Source: Hevea brasiliensis (taxonomy: Eukaryota; Streptophyta; Magnoliopsida; Malpighiales; Euphorbiaceae). Taken from it: a stretch of 64,000 nt of DNA. The translations under genes were made by a program, and so were the position numbers. The notes under the pieces were generated by a model that was not told the origin of the DNA, did not search any database, and saw nothing but the letters and a program-made list of their open reading frames with translations. Positions 22,601-35,451 of the stretch are shown here, in pieces; position 1 is the stretch's first letter; each line of letters starts with the position of its first letter. The stretch spans positions 96,798,190 to 96,862,189 of the forward strand of contig NC_079501.1 of the NCBI RefSeq assembly GCF_030052815.1, given 5' to 3'.

Positions 22601-23930
22601 TTCACAAAGTTCAAACCCAACAATATATACACATAAATACTTCTAATTATCACACATACTTCCATCATCAAATTACATACCTGTCACTACTATTCCACAC
22701 ACATAGGCTGCCATTTTTTTTGTACAATACTTCAATAACATTTCATGAATTTGAACATGATCAATTTCCATTATGAGGCTGCCAAACATCCTTACATATC
22801 AACTTCCATTTTTACTTTTCAAGCTCACCATTCAAACTTTATACATGGGAATCAACTTCAATACATATAAGCACTTAATTTAACATCCCAAACTACCATT
22901 TACATGTAAAAATAAGCTATACATGATGAAGTTCCATGGCTGCTGAAATGCTCCATCACCAATAATTCATCAAACCTCAAAACTTCTTCCATAAATCAAA
23001 TAACCACAACATCAACTCAAAGTTTAACAAAGAAAGGATGAAGAAATGAACATGTACCTCAAGTGGAGCTTGTCAAAACTCCTTCAAATCTCTCCCTTCT
23101 TGCTCCCAAACTACTGCCCAAGGTGTATACTATAACTTTAATGAAGAACTCTTAAGGAAATTGTGGCGAAATCATGGATGCATGGAGCTTGGTTAAGCTT
23201 TGGCCATAGAGTCCCATGGAGGATGAATTCGGCTGTCTTGGAAATGAGAGGTTGAAGATGAAATTTCAGCCCACATTTGTGATATTTTAATGTCCACTAA
23301 CTTAACTTAGTGGAGCACTAAGTTTGGTTAATGATTTAATAATCCAAAGTTTCCAATTTTGCAATTTTGTCACCATTCTTCCACTATTTATATTATGTAC
23401 CACAATTTAATTTTTGTATGACATTTTCAAAGTTTAATATCATTTATTTTTAATGGACATTTAGGTCAAAAAACAACTCAGGATGTCAATTTACCAAAAT
23501 GCCCCTATTCGGATTGTATTCCCAATTTTTCGGTAACACCAGTTTTTGTCGGTTTCTCGATTTCTCGTTTTTCCTTGTACTAATTAATTAAATTTTTTTT
23601 TTATATTTCTAATGACATTTATACTTCAATAAGTCTTTAATTATGTCTTGAAACTAAATTTCGAGGGTTCTCTGCAATCCTGGGGTCGGCTATTGCCTGC
23701 GCCGTAACTTCCCCGTGCGGTCACCCATCGCTACGGTTTTCGGCTCGTTTAACTTGGTTACATTTCATTGCTATTATTTTTCTTTTGTTTTTCTTGTATT
23801 TTCCTTTCTTTTATTTCATTATTTTATGTCTCCTCACTAACATTTAAATGTAGTTCTAGGCATCCTAGCTGTCCGGACAGACACTGGTCACCAGAACAGT
23901 AGAACACACTACCGAACATAGGTGTGTTAC

Positions 23931-24718
23931 TGTAATGGCCCGGCCCACTAGTGATATTGTCCGCTCTGGACCGAAGCCCTCATGGTTTTAGAACGCGTCA
24001 ATAGGGGTTACGAACCACCAACTTATAAACCCAGCATCTCTCCCGTGTTTTGTCGATGTGGGATTTGCCTAGGGTGTTACAATCCACGTCAATAGGGGTT
24101 ATGAACCACCAACTTATAAACCCAGCATCTCTCCCGTGTTTTGTCGATGTGGGATTTGCCTAGGGTGTTACAATCCACCCCCCTTATGGGACTCAGCGTC
24201 CTCGCTGAGGTTTGCCCCACCATCGTTCAAGGTTGCACGCGGAGCGGCTCTGATACCAAATTGTAATAGCCTGATCCTTCTCCAGTTAGTATTGTCCGCT
24301 TTGGCCCATGGGCCTCACGGATTTGTCCCTTGGGAGGTTTCATTCCCAAAAGCGTGCTGACCAGGTGAGGAAGGCTCCCACATATATGGCCCAAATCTTT
24401 TCTTCCCGTTTCCGATGTGGGACACGAAGTTTTCACCCCAGTGCGTAGCTGGTTGAACAAGCACGTCCCAACCCCATCCCTGGGTCGTGACAAGCCCACC
24501 AGCTTCCGCCTGGTGCGTCCTCGCACCACACACCATACTAGAGGGAACCAGGCTCTGATACCACAAATGTAACGGCCCGGCCCACTAGTGATATTGTCCG
24601 CTCTGGACCGAAGCCCTCACGGTTTTAGAACGCGTCAATAGGGGTTACAAACCACCAACTTATAAACCCAGCATCTCTCCCGTGTTTTGTCGATGTGGGA
24701 TTTGCCTAGGGTGTTACA
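23931..24718 (-). mobile_element. Composite TRIM of families A and C, flanked by GTTAC
   Basis: Flanked by GTTAC (23926-23930, 24719-24723). From left to right: A LTR (23931-24081, 151 bp), a partial A LTR (24088-24172, 85 bp), A internal region (24173-24261), a third TRIM family C LTR starting TGTAATAGCC at 24262 and ending near 24435, a C internal region with its own tRNA-Met primer site complement (about 24550-24563), and an A LTR (24568-24718, 151 bp). Family C is unlike A except at both LTR ends and at the ATCG box. It lies near the end of the solo LTR at 20396. Confidence 0.9.
24381..24423 (-). promoter_or_regulatory. USE-like box and TATA box in TRIM family C LTR
   Basis: On the - strand GTCCCACATCG (24413-24423) is followed after exactly 24 bp by CATATATG (24381-24388). 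This is the layout of plant U6-type snRNA promoters. Function is inferred only. Confidence 0.5.
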
Positions 24719-25627
24719 GTTACAACTAATTCTTGATCTAATGGTGGAGGAATTAAATCTTTAAAAAAATAAGAGCTAGGATTTAATGGTACTAACATTT
24801 GTCTTTATTTCTTTAACAGACCCCCAATCTAATTGTGCAAAATTAATTCCTAAAATATTTAATGGCTAAGATTAATTTAGGACTATTTTGCTTATTACTT
24901 TTTGATATAAGGGTCTAGATTTGCTTTTAGAAATTAAAAAGGCCTATATTCAAATGTGCAAAAATTAATTTAGCCAACTCCTATTCCAAGGGTGGAAAAT
25001 TAAATTCTAAGAAAATAGATGGCTAAAATCACTTTGTACTATTTTGTCATTTTCATTTTTAATCCTAAGGTCTAAATTAATCCTTACAAAAATTAATGAT
25101 CAAGATTAAAAGGTGTAAAACGCATTAAATAATTTTAATCTAGGGGTGGGAATCAAATCCTAACAAAATTAAAAGTTAAAATTAAATTTGTTTTTATTCT
25201 CTTTAATCTAATGGCTAAGAAACAAAATTAAAAAGAAAATAAAGTGTAATGATTAATTAAAACAATTTTACTCTTTTTCTTTCATTTTTAAAATTAAATT
25301 TTAAATCTAAAAATGAAATTAAATTTTTATAAAATTGATAGTCAAAATTAAAATCAAATTACAATTTAGAACTAAAATAAAAGTGGAATTTAATTAAAAA
25401 AACGTAAATGAGCTAGGGAATTAAAAGTAAAATTAAAATAAAATTGAAAATTAAATTAGAATTAAAGTAATAGTGAAAACAACAATCCAATCGATAAAAT
25501 TATATTTAATTATTTATTTTTTAATTAATTAAATTTTTATTTATTATTATTTTTATAGGGCCAAATAAAATATAGTTTCTTAAAAAAAAAAAGATTTTAT
25601 TGGCCCGAACAAAATATAGTGTCTACA

Positions 25628-25672
25628 GAGGGCTACCAAAAGCTTCATCAAGATTAAACTATAAGCTTTCAT
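25628..25672 (-). pseudogene. RNase T2 exon 1, 5' half
   Basis: This is the other side of the exon 1 cut at 16320. It encodes the signal peptide start (first in-frame ATG at the 25670-25672 complement, then a second Met codon eight codons on). The TATA position upstream reads TATTAATA in this copy, so the box is damaged. Confidence 0.85.
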
Positions 25673-26901
25673 CCTCATTCAACGTTCAGAGATTATGGGT
25701 TTTTAATACTCTTATCTAATTTCTTTTATAATTTTAATGAGAATATGTTGTTTATAGCTGTATTAATAGGCCAAAATGGAAGGTTCTGGAAAGGAGGATC
25801 TGTCAATCTTATCAGTCTATATTATTCATGACATTATTTAACCATTTCCTCATTATTGGCATATGTCGGCTATCCCTCCTTCCCTACATGGGTTTACAAT
25901 TTTTGCTTTCCTTCTTTAGCCAACATGATCATAATTGACTCTAATCATTATCCTTGCCTCAATGGTTGAAATTAAATTGTACAAAATTTGTCTTCTTTAC
26001 TTTAACTAATTCTTAATCTAATGGTGGGGGAATTAAATCTTTAAAAAAATTTTGACCTAGGATTTAATGATACTAACATTTGTCTTTATTTCTTTATCAA
26101 ACCTCCAATCTAACGGTCCAAAATTAATTCCTAAAATATTTAATGGCTAAGAATAATTTAGGACTATTTTGCCTTATTACTTTTTGATTTAAGGGTCTAG
26201 ATTTGCTTTTAGAAATTAAAAAGGCCTAGATTAAAATGTGCAAAAATTAATTTAGCCAACTCCTATTCCAAGGGTGGAAAATTAAATCCTAAGAAAATAA
26301 ATAGCTAAAATCACCTTGCACCAATTTGTCATTTTCACATTTAATCCTAAGGTCTAAATTAATCCATACAAAAATTAATGATCAAGATTAAAAGCTGTAA
26401 AATGTTTTAACTAATTTTTAATCTAGGGGTAGGAATCAAATCCTAAGAAAATTAAAAGTTAAAATTAAATTTGTTTTTATTCTTTTAAATCTAATGGCTA
26501 AGAAATAAAAATAAAGTGTAAGGATTAATTAAAACAATTTTACTCTTTTTCTTTAATTTTTAAAATTAAATTTTAAATCTAAAAATGAAATTAAATTTTT
26601 TAAAAATTAATGGTCAAAATTAAAATCAAATTACAAATTAGAACTAAAATAAAAGTGGAAGTTAATTAAAAAAACTTAAATGAGCTAGGGAATTAAAAGT
26701 AAAATTAAAACAAAATTGAAAATTAAATTAGAATTGAAGTAATAGTGAAAACAACAATCCAATCCAATCGATAAAATTGTATTTAATTATTTATTTTTTT
26801 AATTAATTAAATTTTTATTTTTTATTATTTTTATAAGGCCAAACAAAATATAGTGTGTTAAAAAAAGATTTTATTAACCTATACAAAATATAGTGTCTAC
26901 A

Positions 26902-26946
26902 GAGGGCTACCAAAAGTTTTATCAAAATTGAACTATAAGCTTTCAT
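26902..26946 (-). pseudogene. RNase T2 exon 1, 5' half, array copy 2
   Basis: Same 45-bp half exon as at 25628, with minor substitutions. There is no downstream exon; the LTR end lies directly next to it. Confidence 0.85.
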
Positions 26947-28177
26947 CCTCATTCAACGTTCAGAGATTATGGGTTTCTAATACTCTTATCTAATTTCTTT
27001 TATAATTTTAGTGAGAATATGTTGTTTATAGTTGTATTAATTGGCCAAAATGGAAGGTTTTAGAAATAAGTATCTATCAATCTTATCAGTCTATGTTATC
27101 CATTCCATTGTTTAACCATTTTCTCATTATTGGCATATGCCGGCTGTCCCTCCTTCCCTACATGGGTTTTTCAATTTTTGGTCTCATTTTTTAGCCGACA
27201 TGATTATAATTGACCCTAATCTTGATCCTTGCCTCAATGATTAAAATTAAATTGCGCAAAATTTGTTTTCTTTACTTTAACTAATTCTTGATCTAATGGT
27301 GGGAGAATTAAATATTTTAAAAAAATAAGGGCTAGGATTTAATGGTAATAACATTTGTCTTTATTTCTTTAACAAACCCCTAATATAATGGTCCAAAATT
27401 AATTCCTAAAATATTTACTGGCTAAGATTAATTTGGGACTATTTTGTATTATTAATTTTTGATCTAAGGGTTTAGATTTGCTTTTACAAATTAAAAGGCC
27501 TAGATTAAAATGTACAAAAATTAATTTAACCAACCTCTACTCCAAGGGTGGAAAATTAAATCATAAGAAAATAGATGGCTAAAATCACTTTTACCATTTT
27601 GTAATTTTCACTTTTAATCCTAAGGTCTAAATTAATCCTTACAAAAATTAATGATCAAGATTGAAAGGTGTAAAATGCATTAACTAATTTTTAATCTAGG
27701 GGTGGGAATCAAATCCTAAGAAAATTAAAAGTTAAAATTAAATTTGTTTTCATTCTCTCAAATCTAATGGCTAAGAAATAAAATTAAAAAGAAAATAAAG
27801 TGTAGGGATTAATTAAAACAATTTTACTCGTTTTCTTTAATTTTTAAAATTAAATTTTAAATCTAAAAATGAAATTCTATTTTCATAAAATTGATGGTCA
27901 AAATTAAAATCAAATTACAATTTAGAACTAAAATAAAAGTGGAATTTAATTAAAAAAACTTAAATGAGCTAGGGAATTAAAAGTAAAATTAAAATAAAAT
28001 TGAAAATTAAATTAGAATTAAAGTAATAGTGAAAACAAGAATCCAATCGACAAAATTGTATTTAATTATTTATTATTTTAATTAATTAAATTTTTATTTA
28101 TTATTTTTTTAAGCCAAACAAAATAGAGTGTCCTAAAAAAAAGATTTTATTGACCTGAATAAAATATAGTGTCTATA

Positions 28178-28222
28178 GAGGGCTACCAAAAGCTTCATCA
28201 AGATTGAACTATAAGCTTTCAT
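28178..28222 (-). pseudogene. RNase T2 exon 1, 5' half, array copy 3
   Basis: Same half exon with start codon. The junction to the LTR end reads GTCTATA then GAGGG. Confidence 0.85.
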
Positions 28223-29454
28223 CCTCATCCAACTTTCAGAGATTATGGGTTTCTAATACGCTTATCTAATTTCTTTTATAATTTTAGTGAGAATATGCTG
28301 TTTATAGCTGTATTAATAGGCCAAAAATAAAAGGTTTTAGAAATGAGTATCTGTCAATCTTATCAGTCTATATTATCCATGGCATTGTTTAACCATTTCC
28401 TCATTATTGGCATATGTCGGTTGTCCCTATTTTCGTACATGGGTTTTCATTTTTGCTTTCCTTCTTTAGCCAATGTGATCATAATTGACCATAATCTTGA
28501 TCCTTGCCTCAATAGTTGATATTAAATTGTACAAAATTTGTCTTCTTTACTTTCACTAGTTCTTGATCAAATGGTGGGAATTAAATCTTTTAAAAAAATG
28601 AGGACTGGGGTTTAATGGTACTAACATTTGTCTTTATTTCTTTAACAAACCCCCAATCTAATGGTCCAAAATTAATTCCTAAAATATTTAATTGCTAAGA
28701 TTAATTTGGGACTATTTTGTCTTATTACTTTTTGATCCAAGGGTCTAGATTTACTTTTACAAATTAAAGGGCCTCGATTAAAATGTACAAAAATTACTTT
28801 AGCCAACTTCTAATCCAAGGGTGGAAAATTAAGTCCTAAGAAAATAAATGGCTAAAATCACTTTGTACCATTTTGGCTTTTTCACTTTTAATCCTAAGGT
28901 CTTAATTAATTCTGATAAAAATTAATGATCAAGATTAAAATGTATAAAATGCTTTAACTAATTTTTAATCTAGGGGTGGGAATCAAATCCTAAGCAAATT
29001 AAAAGTTAAAATTAAATTTGTTTTCATTCTCTTAAATCTAATGGCTAAGAAATAAAATTAAAAAGAAAATAAAGTGTAAGGATTAATTAAAACAATTTTA
29101 CTATTTTTCTTTAATTTTTAAAATTAAATTTTAAATATAAAAATGAAATTCTATTTTTATAAAATTGATGGTCAAAATTAAAATCAAATTACAAATTATA
29201 AATAAAATAAAAGTGGAATTTAATTAAAAAAACTTAAATGATCTAGGGAATTAAAAGTAAAATTAAAATAAAATTGAAAATTAAATTATAATTAAAGTAA
29301 TAGTGAAAACAACAATCCTATCGATAAAATTGTATTTAATTATTTATTTTTTTAATTAATTAAATTTTAATTATTTTTATTTTTATAGGGCCAAACAAAA
29401 TATAATGTCTTAAAAAAAAAGATTTTTTGGTGCAAAAAAAATATAGTGTCTACA

Positions 29455-29817
29455 GAGGGCTACGAAAAGCTTAATCAAGATTGAACTATTAGCTTTCATT
29501 CTCATTCAACTTTCTGAGATTATGAGTTTCTAATACTGATATGTAATTTCTTTTATAATTTTAGTGAGAATATACTATTTATAATTGTATTAATAGGCCA
29601 AAATGGAAAGTTCTGGAAATGAGTATCTGTCAATCTTATCAGTATATATTATCCATGGCATAGTTTAACCATTTCCTCATTATTGGCATATGTCGGTTGT
29701 CCCTCCTTCCCTACATGGGTTTTCAATTTTCGCTTTCCTTCTTTAGCCAACATGCTCATAATTGACCCCAATCTTGATCTTGCCTCAATGGTTGAAATTA
29801 AATTGTACAAAATTTGT
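29455..29817 (-). pseudogene. RNase T2 exon 1 half and upstream DNA, partial fourth unit
   Basis: Half exon at 29455-29499, upstream DNA to about 29784, then about 30 bp of LTR tail. At about 29817 it switches into repeat-unit spacer DNA through a short shared sequence (ATTTGTG). This is the right edge of the 1.27-kb array. Confidence 0.8.
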
Positions 29818-29978
29818 GTGGAAAATACTTAAATAGCATTTTAAACCATTTTAAAATTGTTGGGGAATAGAGTGAAAGGTAATGTTAATTTTTTTTTCTA
29901 TTTTTCTTCTATGCACTTTTTCGCACAAATTAATTCTTAATCCTATTTTATTGTAATTTTATAAAATATTGTAACTAT

Positions 29979-30397
29979 AAGGATGGGAATTACACTTCAA
30001 ATTGTGAATCTAGTAATCCCTTCAATCAAAATAAGGTAACTCCCTATTCTATTATCAGAATTTTTTTTTAATTTTATTGAGTATATTGATTCATTATGAT
30101 GAACAGTATTACAGTGCACACTTTTTATTATAAAATTTTTATGTTTTTTTATATTTAATTTTATTCACTTATTATAATTATTAGGGCATTATAGGAGTCT
30201 ATTTGACATTATTGTTTGAGCTTATAATGAGAAAAATATTATAAAAATTTTATAACAAAAAAGTGTGCATTGTAATATTGTTCATCATGATGAATCAATA
30301 TACTCAATAAAATTGCAGAGAAAAAAAGAAAAAAAAAAGAAGAAAATCTAATAATAGAATAGGGAATTACCTTATTTTGATTGAAGGGATTGCTAGA
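29979..30397. repeat. Palindrome with inverted RNase exon 2 fragment, short form, copy 2
   Basis: The left arm begins with the 57-bp exon 2 fragment on the + strand (29979-30035, donor GTAAC intact). The right arm returns to exon 2 on the - strand at 30371-30397. The loop is short, as in the 14648 copy. Confidence 0.85.
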
Positions 30398-30619
30398 CCA
30401 AAGCCCATGAATGACAAAATTAGCAGCAGGTTTTCCAGTGATTAGGTAGCAACAACTTTGCTTTGTATCACAGTATGAACCTAGCCACTGTATCACAAAC
30501 AATCATTTCACTTAGAAAAATAAATTATGAAGCTTAACTATTAACTGATTAATTTACCTGTTGAACAAAGTAGAAGAAATCAAAATCTTGTGAAGCACAA
30601 AGGAGAGATAGGTAGAGGG
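30371..30619 (-). pseudogene. RNase T2 fragment, exons 1-2, cut by LTR; exon 1 resumes at 35407
   Basis: Exon 2 (30371-30487) is 39 bp shorter than the 156-bp standard, an in-frame loss of 13 codons just after the active-site block IHGLW. The WP pair of the first motif reads WL. Donor and acceptor dinucleotides are intact. Exon 1 runs from 30558 to 30619, where the large LTR enters at the same base as in the 16-kb copy; the start codon half lies at 35407-35451. Confidence 0.88.
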
Positions 30620-33600
30620 TGTTGCAAGGATTTTGCGATCGTCAGGCAATTCTCATTGAAGTGGAAAGTGAGGAGTCGTCACTTTAATTTTGAGGGAAAA
30701 TTAAAGAAAACTATTTATTATTTAAAAAATTTGAAAAGAATGTTTACCACTTCGAATCCAAATGTCTAGGGGTTAGAGTTCGTATACGTGTGGGAAAGGT
30801 ATTTGGCACCCCACAGTCATCCCTAAATAGGGCAGATAGATTTAATAATATGCTCATACAAATAATTTTAATGGAGTTTAAATCATAATATTAGTTCCCT
30901 GTATTTGTTCAAAAAGAACATAAATATGGAAACACATAAATACTTTACTAGCAAGTCAAGTAAGTAAAATGATCTTAACAATGAATTTTGACTATATTTT
31001 ATTTATTATAAAATGACAAAAGGTAACCAATTTTATATTGATTTTGAAATAAAAGTATAAGAATGCAAAATAAGCTTTCAAATCTGATTATTGATGAATT
31101 TCCTAAAGAAAAAAAATTTTTTTTGAAGAAGACCTAAGTGGTAATTTTGCAGTCAAATGAGATTAAATCTAAAATCTTTTACTAAAAATTTAATTTTCTA
31201 AAATTTAAGATGTGTGCAAAATAAAAGTGGACATTAAATAATTTAACAACAAAAAATTAAGTTTTGCTTAAATTAAAAGAGGTGTATGCTGAAGATGGAA
31301 TTATTTTGCCAAAAGTAAAAGCCATTTTAGAAAATAACAATTTTAATCTTTATTAATTTAATTAAAAATTATTAATAAGTTAAGCATAATTTAAATGTCG
31401 CAGAGAAGAGATTGGATTAATGCAAATCAAAATTTGCATTCTTTTAATCAGTACCCCAATTAAAATGAATGTGTTAATTTAATGCCTAAAGAGTTTAATT
31501 AATCAGTAGGTATTCCCACCAAACCAAATCAAAGTCTCATAATCGATATTAATTTAACCATAATCTTAATTTTTATTAATTCAAATAAATTTATTATTTT
31601 TCAGTTTTGTTAAAAAACAAACTTTTATTAGTTCAATTATATAGCTATCGTACACTTTGTAACCCATGACTTAAACATTTTTAACAATTATAGAAATAAA
31701 ATTAAATTAATATAAGTAAAGGTTTTCATTCTTTTAACCAGTATCCCAATTAAAAGAATGTATCAATTAATGCCTAAAGAGTTTAATCCACTCATGGATA
31801 CCTCACTAAATAGATTCAAGATCTCATCATTAGTACTAATTAATCCCAATCTTAACCTTTATTAATTTAATTAAACTACAAAACATACATGCACTTTCAC
31901 AATTAAACGTAATTTAATAACAAAAGAATTAATACATATTAAATCAAATATAATATACTTACAAATTTGCCGAAATTTTGGTAGAGTTTTTCCTAAAAAA
32001 AATTAGACATTCTCAAATTTTAACAAAATACAACCTGCACAAAATTATCATCCTCGCCTGCACATTTATTCATGCATCTTCTACCTCAACAAGAAAATCA
32101 CATAAAAATAAAAATAAAATAAAGAAATTCGACTAGGGGTGGATTTTGGTTTTAGATAAAATCTTAACTTGGTGAACTTATTTTCTATTCCTTCTAACTG
32201 ACCATTTTTTTACTTCGGAATTCATAACACTAAAAGCACAATGAATAGAAGAACTTCAAAAAAAAAAAAAATCTGTTTGATAATTAAAATAATAATAACT
32301 TAAGGGGTATCTCCTTATTTAAGTAATTAAAGAGTACCCTCTTCAACTATTAAAAAGAAATATTTTATACAGAAAGGACTTATTAATTTTTATCAATTTA
32401 GATGATTCAAGGTGTCTTTCCTATTTGAGTGGCTCAAAGGGAAAAAAAAACTATAAAATTATTTGGCCCAAATAATTTAATAATACTTTGAGGGCATCTC
32501 CCAATTAAGTGACTTAGAGGGTACCCCTTTAACTACTAAAAAAAGACATTTTAATAGAAATATTTTATTTGACTTAATAAATTAGGAACTATTTAAGGGG
32601 CATCCCCCTATTTAAATAGTTAAGGAGTACCCCTTTTACTACTAACAAAAAATATATATATTTAAAAAAATTATTTGATTTAAATAATTTTAATAATTAA
32701 TAACAAGTAAAAGGGCATCCCCCATTTAAGTAGTTTAAGGGTATCACTTTAACTACTTAAAAAATTTGTATATAAAAATATTATTCGATTTAAATAAATT
32801 TTAATGATTAATAACAATTTAAGGGGTATCCCCCATTTAATTAGTTTGAGGGGTAGCCCCCTTTATCTACTAGAAACAAAAAATGCATTTCTAAAAAAAT
32901 TTAATAAACTAGTAACAATTTAAGGGGCATCCCCCGTTTAAGTAGTTTTAGGGGTACCCCTTTAACTGTTAAAAATTCTATAGAAAAAAAAATCTTTTGT
33001 TTTGAAAATAAATTGGTTTTTCTCTATTTGTAGTTTCTATAATTTGACATGATCAATATAGTTCACACAGTGGAATATTCACTACTTTAATATTAAATCT
33101 TTGAGTATAGCTCAAGTATTATGGCCAGATCCATCACAATGAGGCAGTATTCACTTTGGCTGATGCACTATGGCCGAATCCATCACAATGAGGCATCCCA
33201 AAGTTATGGACAAAGACATTTCAAAAACTATAGTACACGTTTAACTCATGGAAACAATTTTCTATTAACATGCTATTTGTATTGAATAAGACATGTTCTA
33301 ACTTTCCTGGCTTTTCACTTGTTAATAGTAACATAATTACAATTTTAAAACAGCCATGAATTTGTAAAAAAAAAAAAAAGTCCTTCAAAATGAAATTAAT
33401 GATAATGCTAACAGCAAAATACGAAGTGCCGAACCTTCCCATTACCAAAATATAAAGTCCACGGAGTGTCTCCTGACATTCAAATCCTAATATGCCCATT
33501 TAAACAATAAAACAACACTTCCTAGAAAGTACTAGTAGTGAAAAGTTAGCATCTACACATATGAACGGTTAGGCATATTTGACAGTTCAGGTTCCATCTC

Positions 33601-35406
33601 AATCCAAAAGTGTGTGCTTGCCTTCAAACACCACACAATCAAAATTTCACATAACCCAAATAGAAGCCCATTGAAGTTGATCAATAGCAGATTAAACATA
33701 ACTTGCAAACACAGAGAACAATATAAATCGTTTGATTATCCTTGTAATATATATATAAACTCAATCATTCATCATCTATGGAGAACTCACAAAGACCAAT
33801 CAAGACAAAATTTCACCTGAATTTAGATGGAATGATACTTTGCTTTTGTATAAAAACGGACACTTTGGAGAAATAAGGGAACCAACAAATCTGGTCCTGA
33901 ATGTGGATCTGCTTTTGCGTGTACAGGTTCTGTTGGTGGTTAAAACCATAAAAAGGAAAGAATGAGTCTTGATGTCAATGAAGGACAAGGAAGGGAACAA
34001 CTTCTATGTCAAAGGAGGGGAAAGTTAGTGCAATGGGTCTCAATATGGACTATCATTGTGAAAAAAAGAGGCGCCCCATCAGGCTGCGTTAGCAAGAGGC
34101 GCTGAAAGTTGTGTCTCCACTTGGATCTAATAGAGGTAAAGTGTGAATAGGGGATAATGAAACGCTGATGGGATGTGTTTCTTATAAAACGGCGAGGGGA
34201 TGAGTGTTTTGTCTAAAGCCCCTGTGATATTGTAAGGGATGGTATTTTTAAGTACTAAAAATTCTAAAATCAAGGGCCATGATTTAAGATACCAAAAGAA
34301 AGGTTGAGATTAAAAGAATGAATTTTATTTTTGATTTATTATTATTATTATTATTTAACCTTAAATCTAATGGTAAAAAAAAATCAAAGATTTAGATTAA
34401 AATAGGACTATTTTGTTTAATTTCCTTTTGATCTAAGGATCAATATTTGCTCTTACAAATTAAATCAATGGTTGAAATTAAATTGTACAAATTTGTCTTC
34501 TTTACTTTAACTAATTCTTGATCTAATGGTGGGGGAATTAAATCTTTAAAAAAAATAAGGGCTGGGATTTTATGGTACTAACATTTGTCTTTATTTCTTT
34601 AACAAACCCCCAATCTAATGGTCCAAAATTAATTCCTAAAATATTTAATGGCTAAGATTAATTTGGGACTATTTTGTCTTATTACTTTTTGATCTAAGAG
34701 TCTAGATTTGCTTTTACAAATTAAAAGGCCTAGATTAAAATGTATAAAAATTACTTTAGCCAACTCCTAATCCAAGGGTGGAAAATTAAATCCTAAAAAA
34801 ATAGATGGCTAAAATCACTTTGTACCATTTTGTCATTTTCACTTTAAATCCTAAGGTCTAAATTAATTCTTACAAAAATTAATGATCAAGATTAAAAGGT
34901 GTAAAATGCTTTAACTAATTTTTAATCTAGGGGTGGGAATCAAATCCTAAGAAAATTAAAAGTTAAAATTAAATTTGTTTTTATTCTCTTAAATCTAATG
35001 GCTAAGAAATAAAATTAAAAAGAAAATAAAATGTAAGGATTAATTAAAACAATTTTACTCTTTTTCTTTAATTTTTAAAATTAAATTTTAAATCTAAAGA
35101 ATGAAATTAAATTTTTATAAAATTGATGGTCAAAATTAAAATCAAATTACAAATTAGAACTAAAGAAAAAGTGGAATTTAATTAAAGAAATTAAATGAGC
35201 TAGGGAATTAAAAGTAAAATTAAAATAAAATTGAAAATTAAATTAAAATTAAAGTAATAGTAAAAATAACAATCCAATCGATAAAATTATATTTATTTAT
35301 TTATTAATTAATTAAATTTTTATTTATTATTATTTTTATAGGGCCAAACAAAATATAGTGTCTTAAAAAAGATTTTTATTGGCCCAGACAAAATATAGTG
35401 TCTATA
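30620..35406 (+). mobile_element. Large solo LTR (Ogre/Tat-like), copy 2
   Basis: 4787 bp and collinear with 16321-25627, including the sub-repeats. It lacks the nested LTR and TRIM, so it provides the empty site. The left target repeat is GAGGG (30615-30619); the right one has decayed to GATGA (35407-35411). A 60-bp stretch near 34030-34090 and a shorter TA run distinguish it from copy 1. Open frames in it (33221-34000) are chance frames. Confidence 0.82.
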
Positions 35407-35451
35407 GATGACTAACTAAAGCTTCATCAAGATTGACCTATAAGCTTTCAT
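35407..35451 (-). pseudogene. RNase T2 exon 1, 5' half (partner of 30371-30619)
   Basis: Start-codon half of exon 1 with a decayed junction to the LTR. Upstream DNA continues to the right as the upstream module of the repeat unit. Confidence 0.8.

Larger units (their letters stand above)
20396..24724. mobile_element. Solo LTR (gypsy-like), nested in the large LTR and hit by a TRIM composite
   Basis: Starts TGTCACACCC, ends GTGTGTTACA and is flanked by perfect ACTAA repeats (20391-20395, 24725-24729). The empty site is seen at about 34505 in the sister LTR. Without the TRIM it is about 3.54 kb. It has no coding domain and no internal LTR pair. Termini and length fit a long Ty3/gypsy LTR of chromovirus type, but the lineage is not proven. 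The 67-, 100- and 74-residue frames within it have no recognisable motif. Confidence 0.85.
16321..25627 (+). mobile_element. Large solo LTR (Ogre/Tat-like), copy 1, interrupted by a second LTR
   Basis: Starts TGTTGCAAGG, ends GTGTCTACA and is flanked by the perfect 5-bp repeat GAGGG (16316-16320, 25628-25632) in RNase exon 1. Without the nested element at 20396-24724 it is about 4.97 kb. No coding domain and no second LTR copy lie within it, so it reads as a solo LTR. The blocks GGAGTCC near 16368 and GTAGGAAAAGTGTTAGGCACC near 16490 resemble the start of long Tat/Ogre LTRs. Its sister is at 30620-35406 in the same exon position. Strand is inferred from these blocks. Confidence 0.8.
25628..29454 (-). 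repeat. Tandem array, three units of 1274-1277 bp
   Basis: Units are 25628-26901, 26902-28177 and 28178-29454. Each begins with GAGGG and the 5' half of RNase exon 1 with its start codon (ATG complement at 25670, 26944, 28220). About 290 bp of RNase upstream DNA follow, then a junction (CTTGCC to TCAATGG, for example 25958/25959) into the last 943 bp of the large LTR. A fourth, partial unit is at 29455-29817. The LTR end and exon junction is the same in all units, so the array arose after the LTR inserted into exon 1. Confidence 0.93.

Noticed and set aside
24136..24566. Overlapping open frames on both strands with fairly normal composition
   Set aside because: They lie inside TRIM families A and C, which are non-coding; GC-rich LTR sequence gives longer chance frames.
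30239..30502. 87-residue frame as a small secreted RNase
   Set aside because: It reads from exon 2 straight across a splice site into intron and palindrome DNA; it is a fragment, not a gene.
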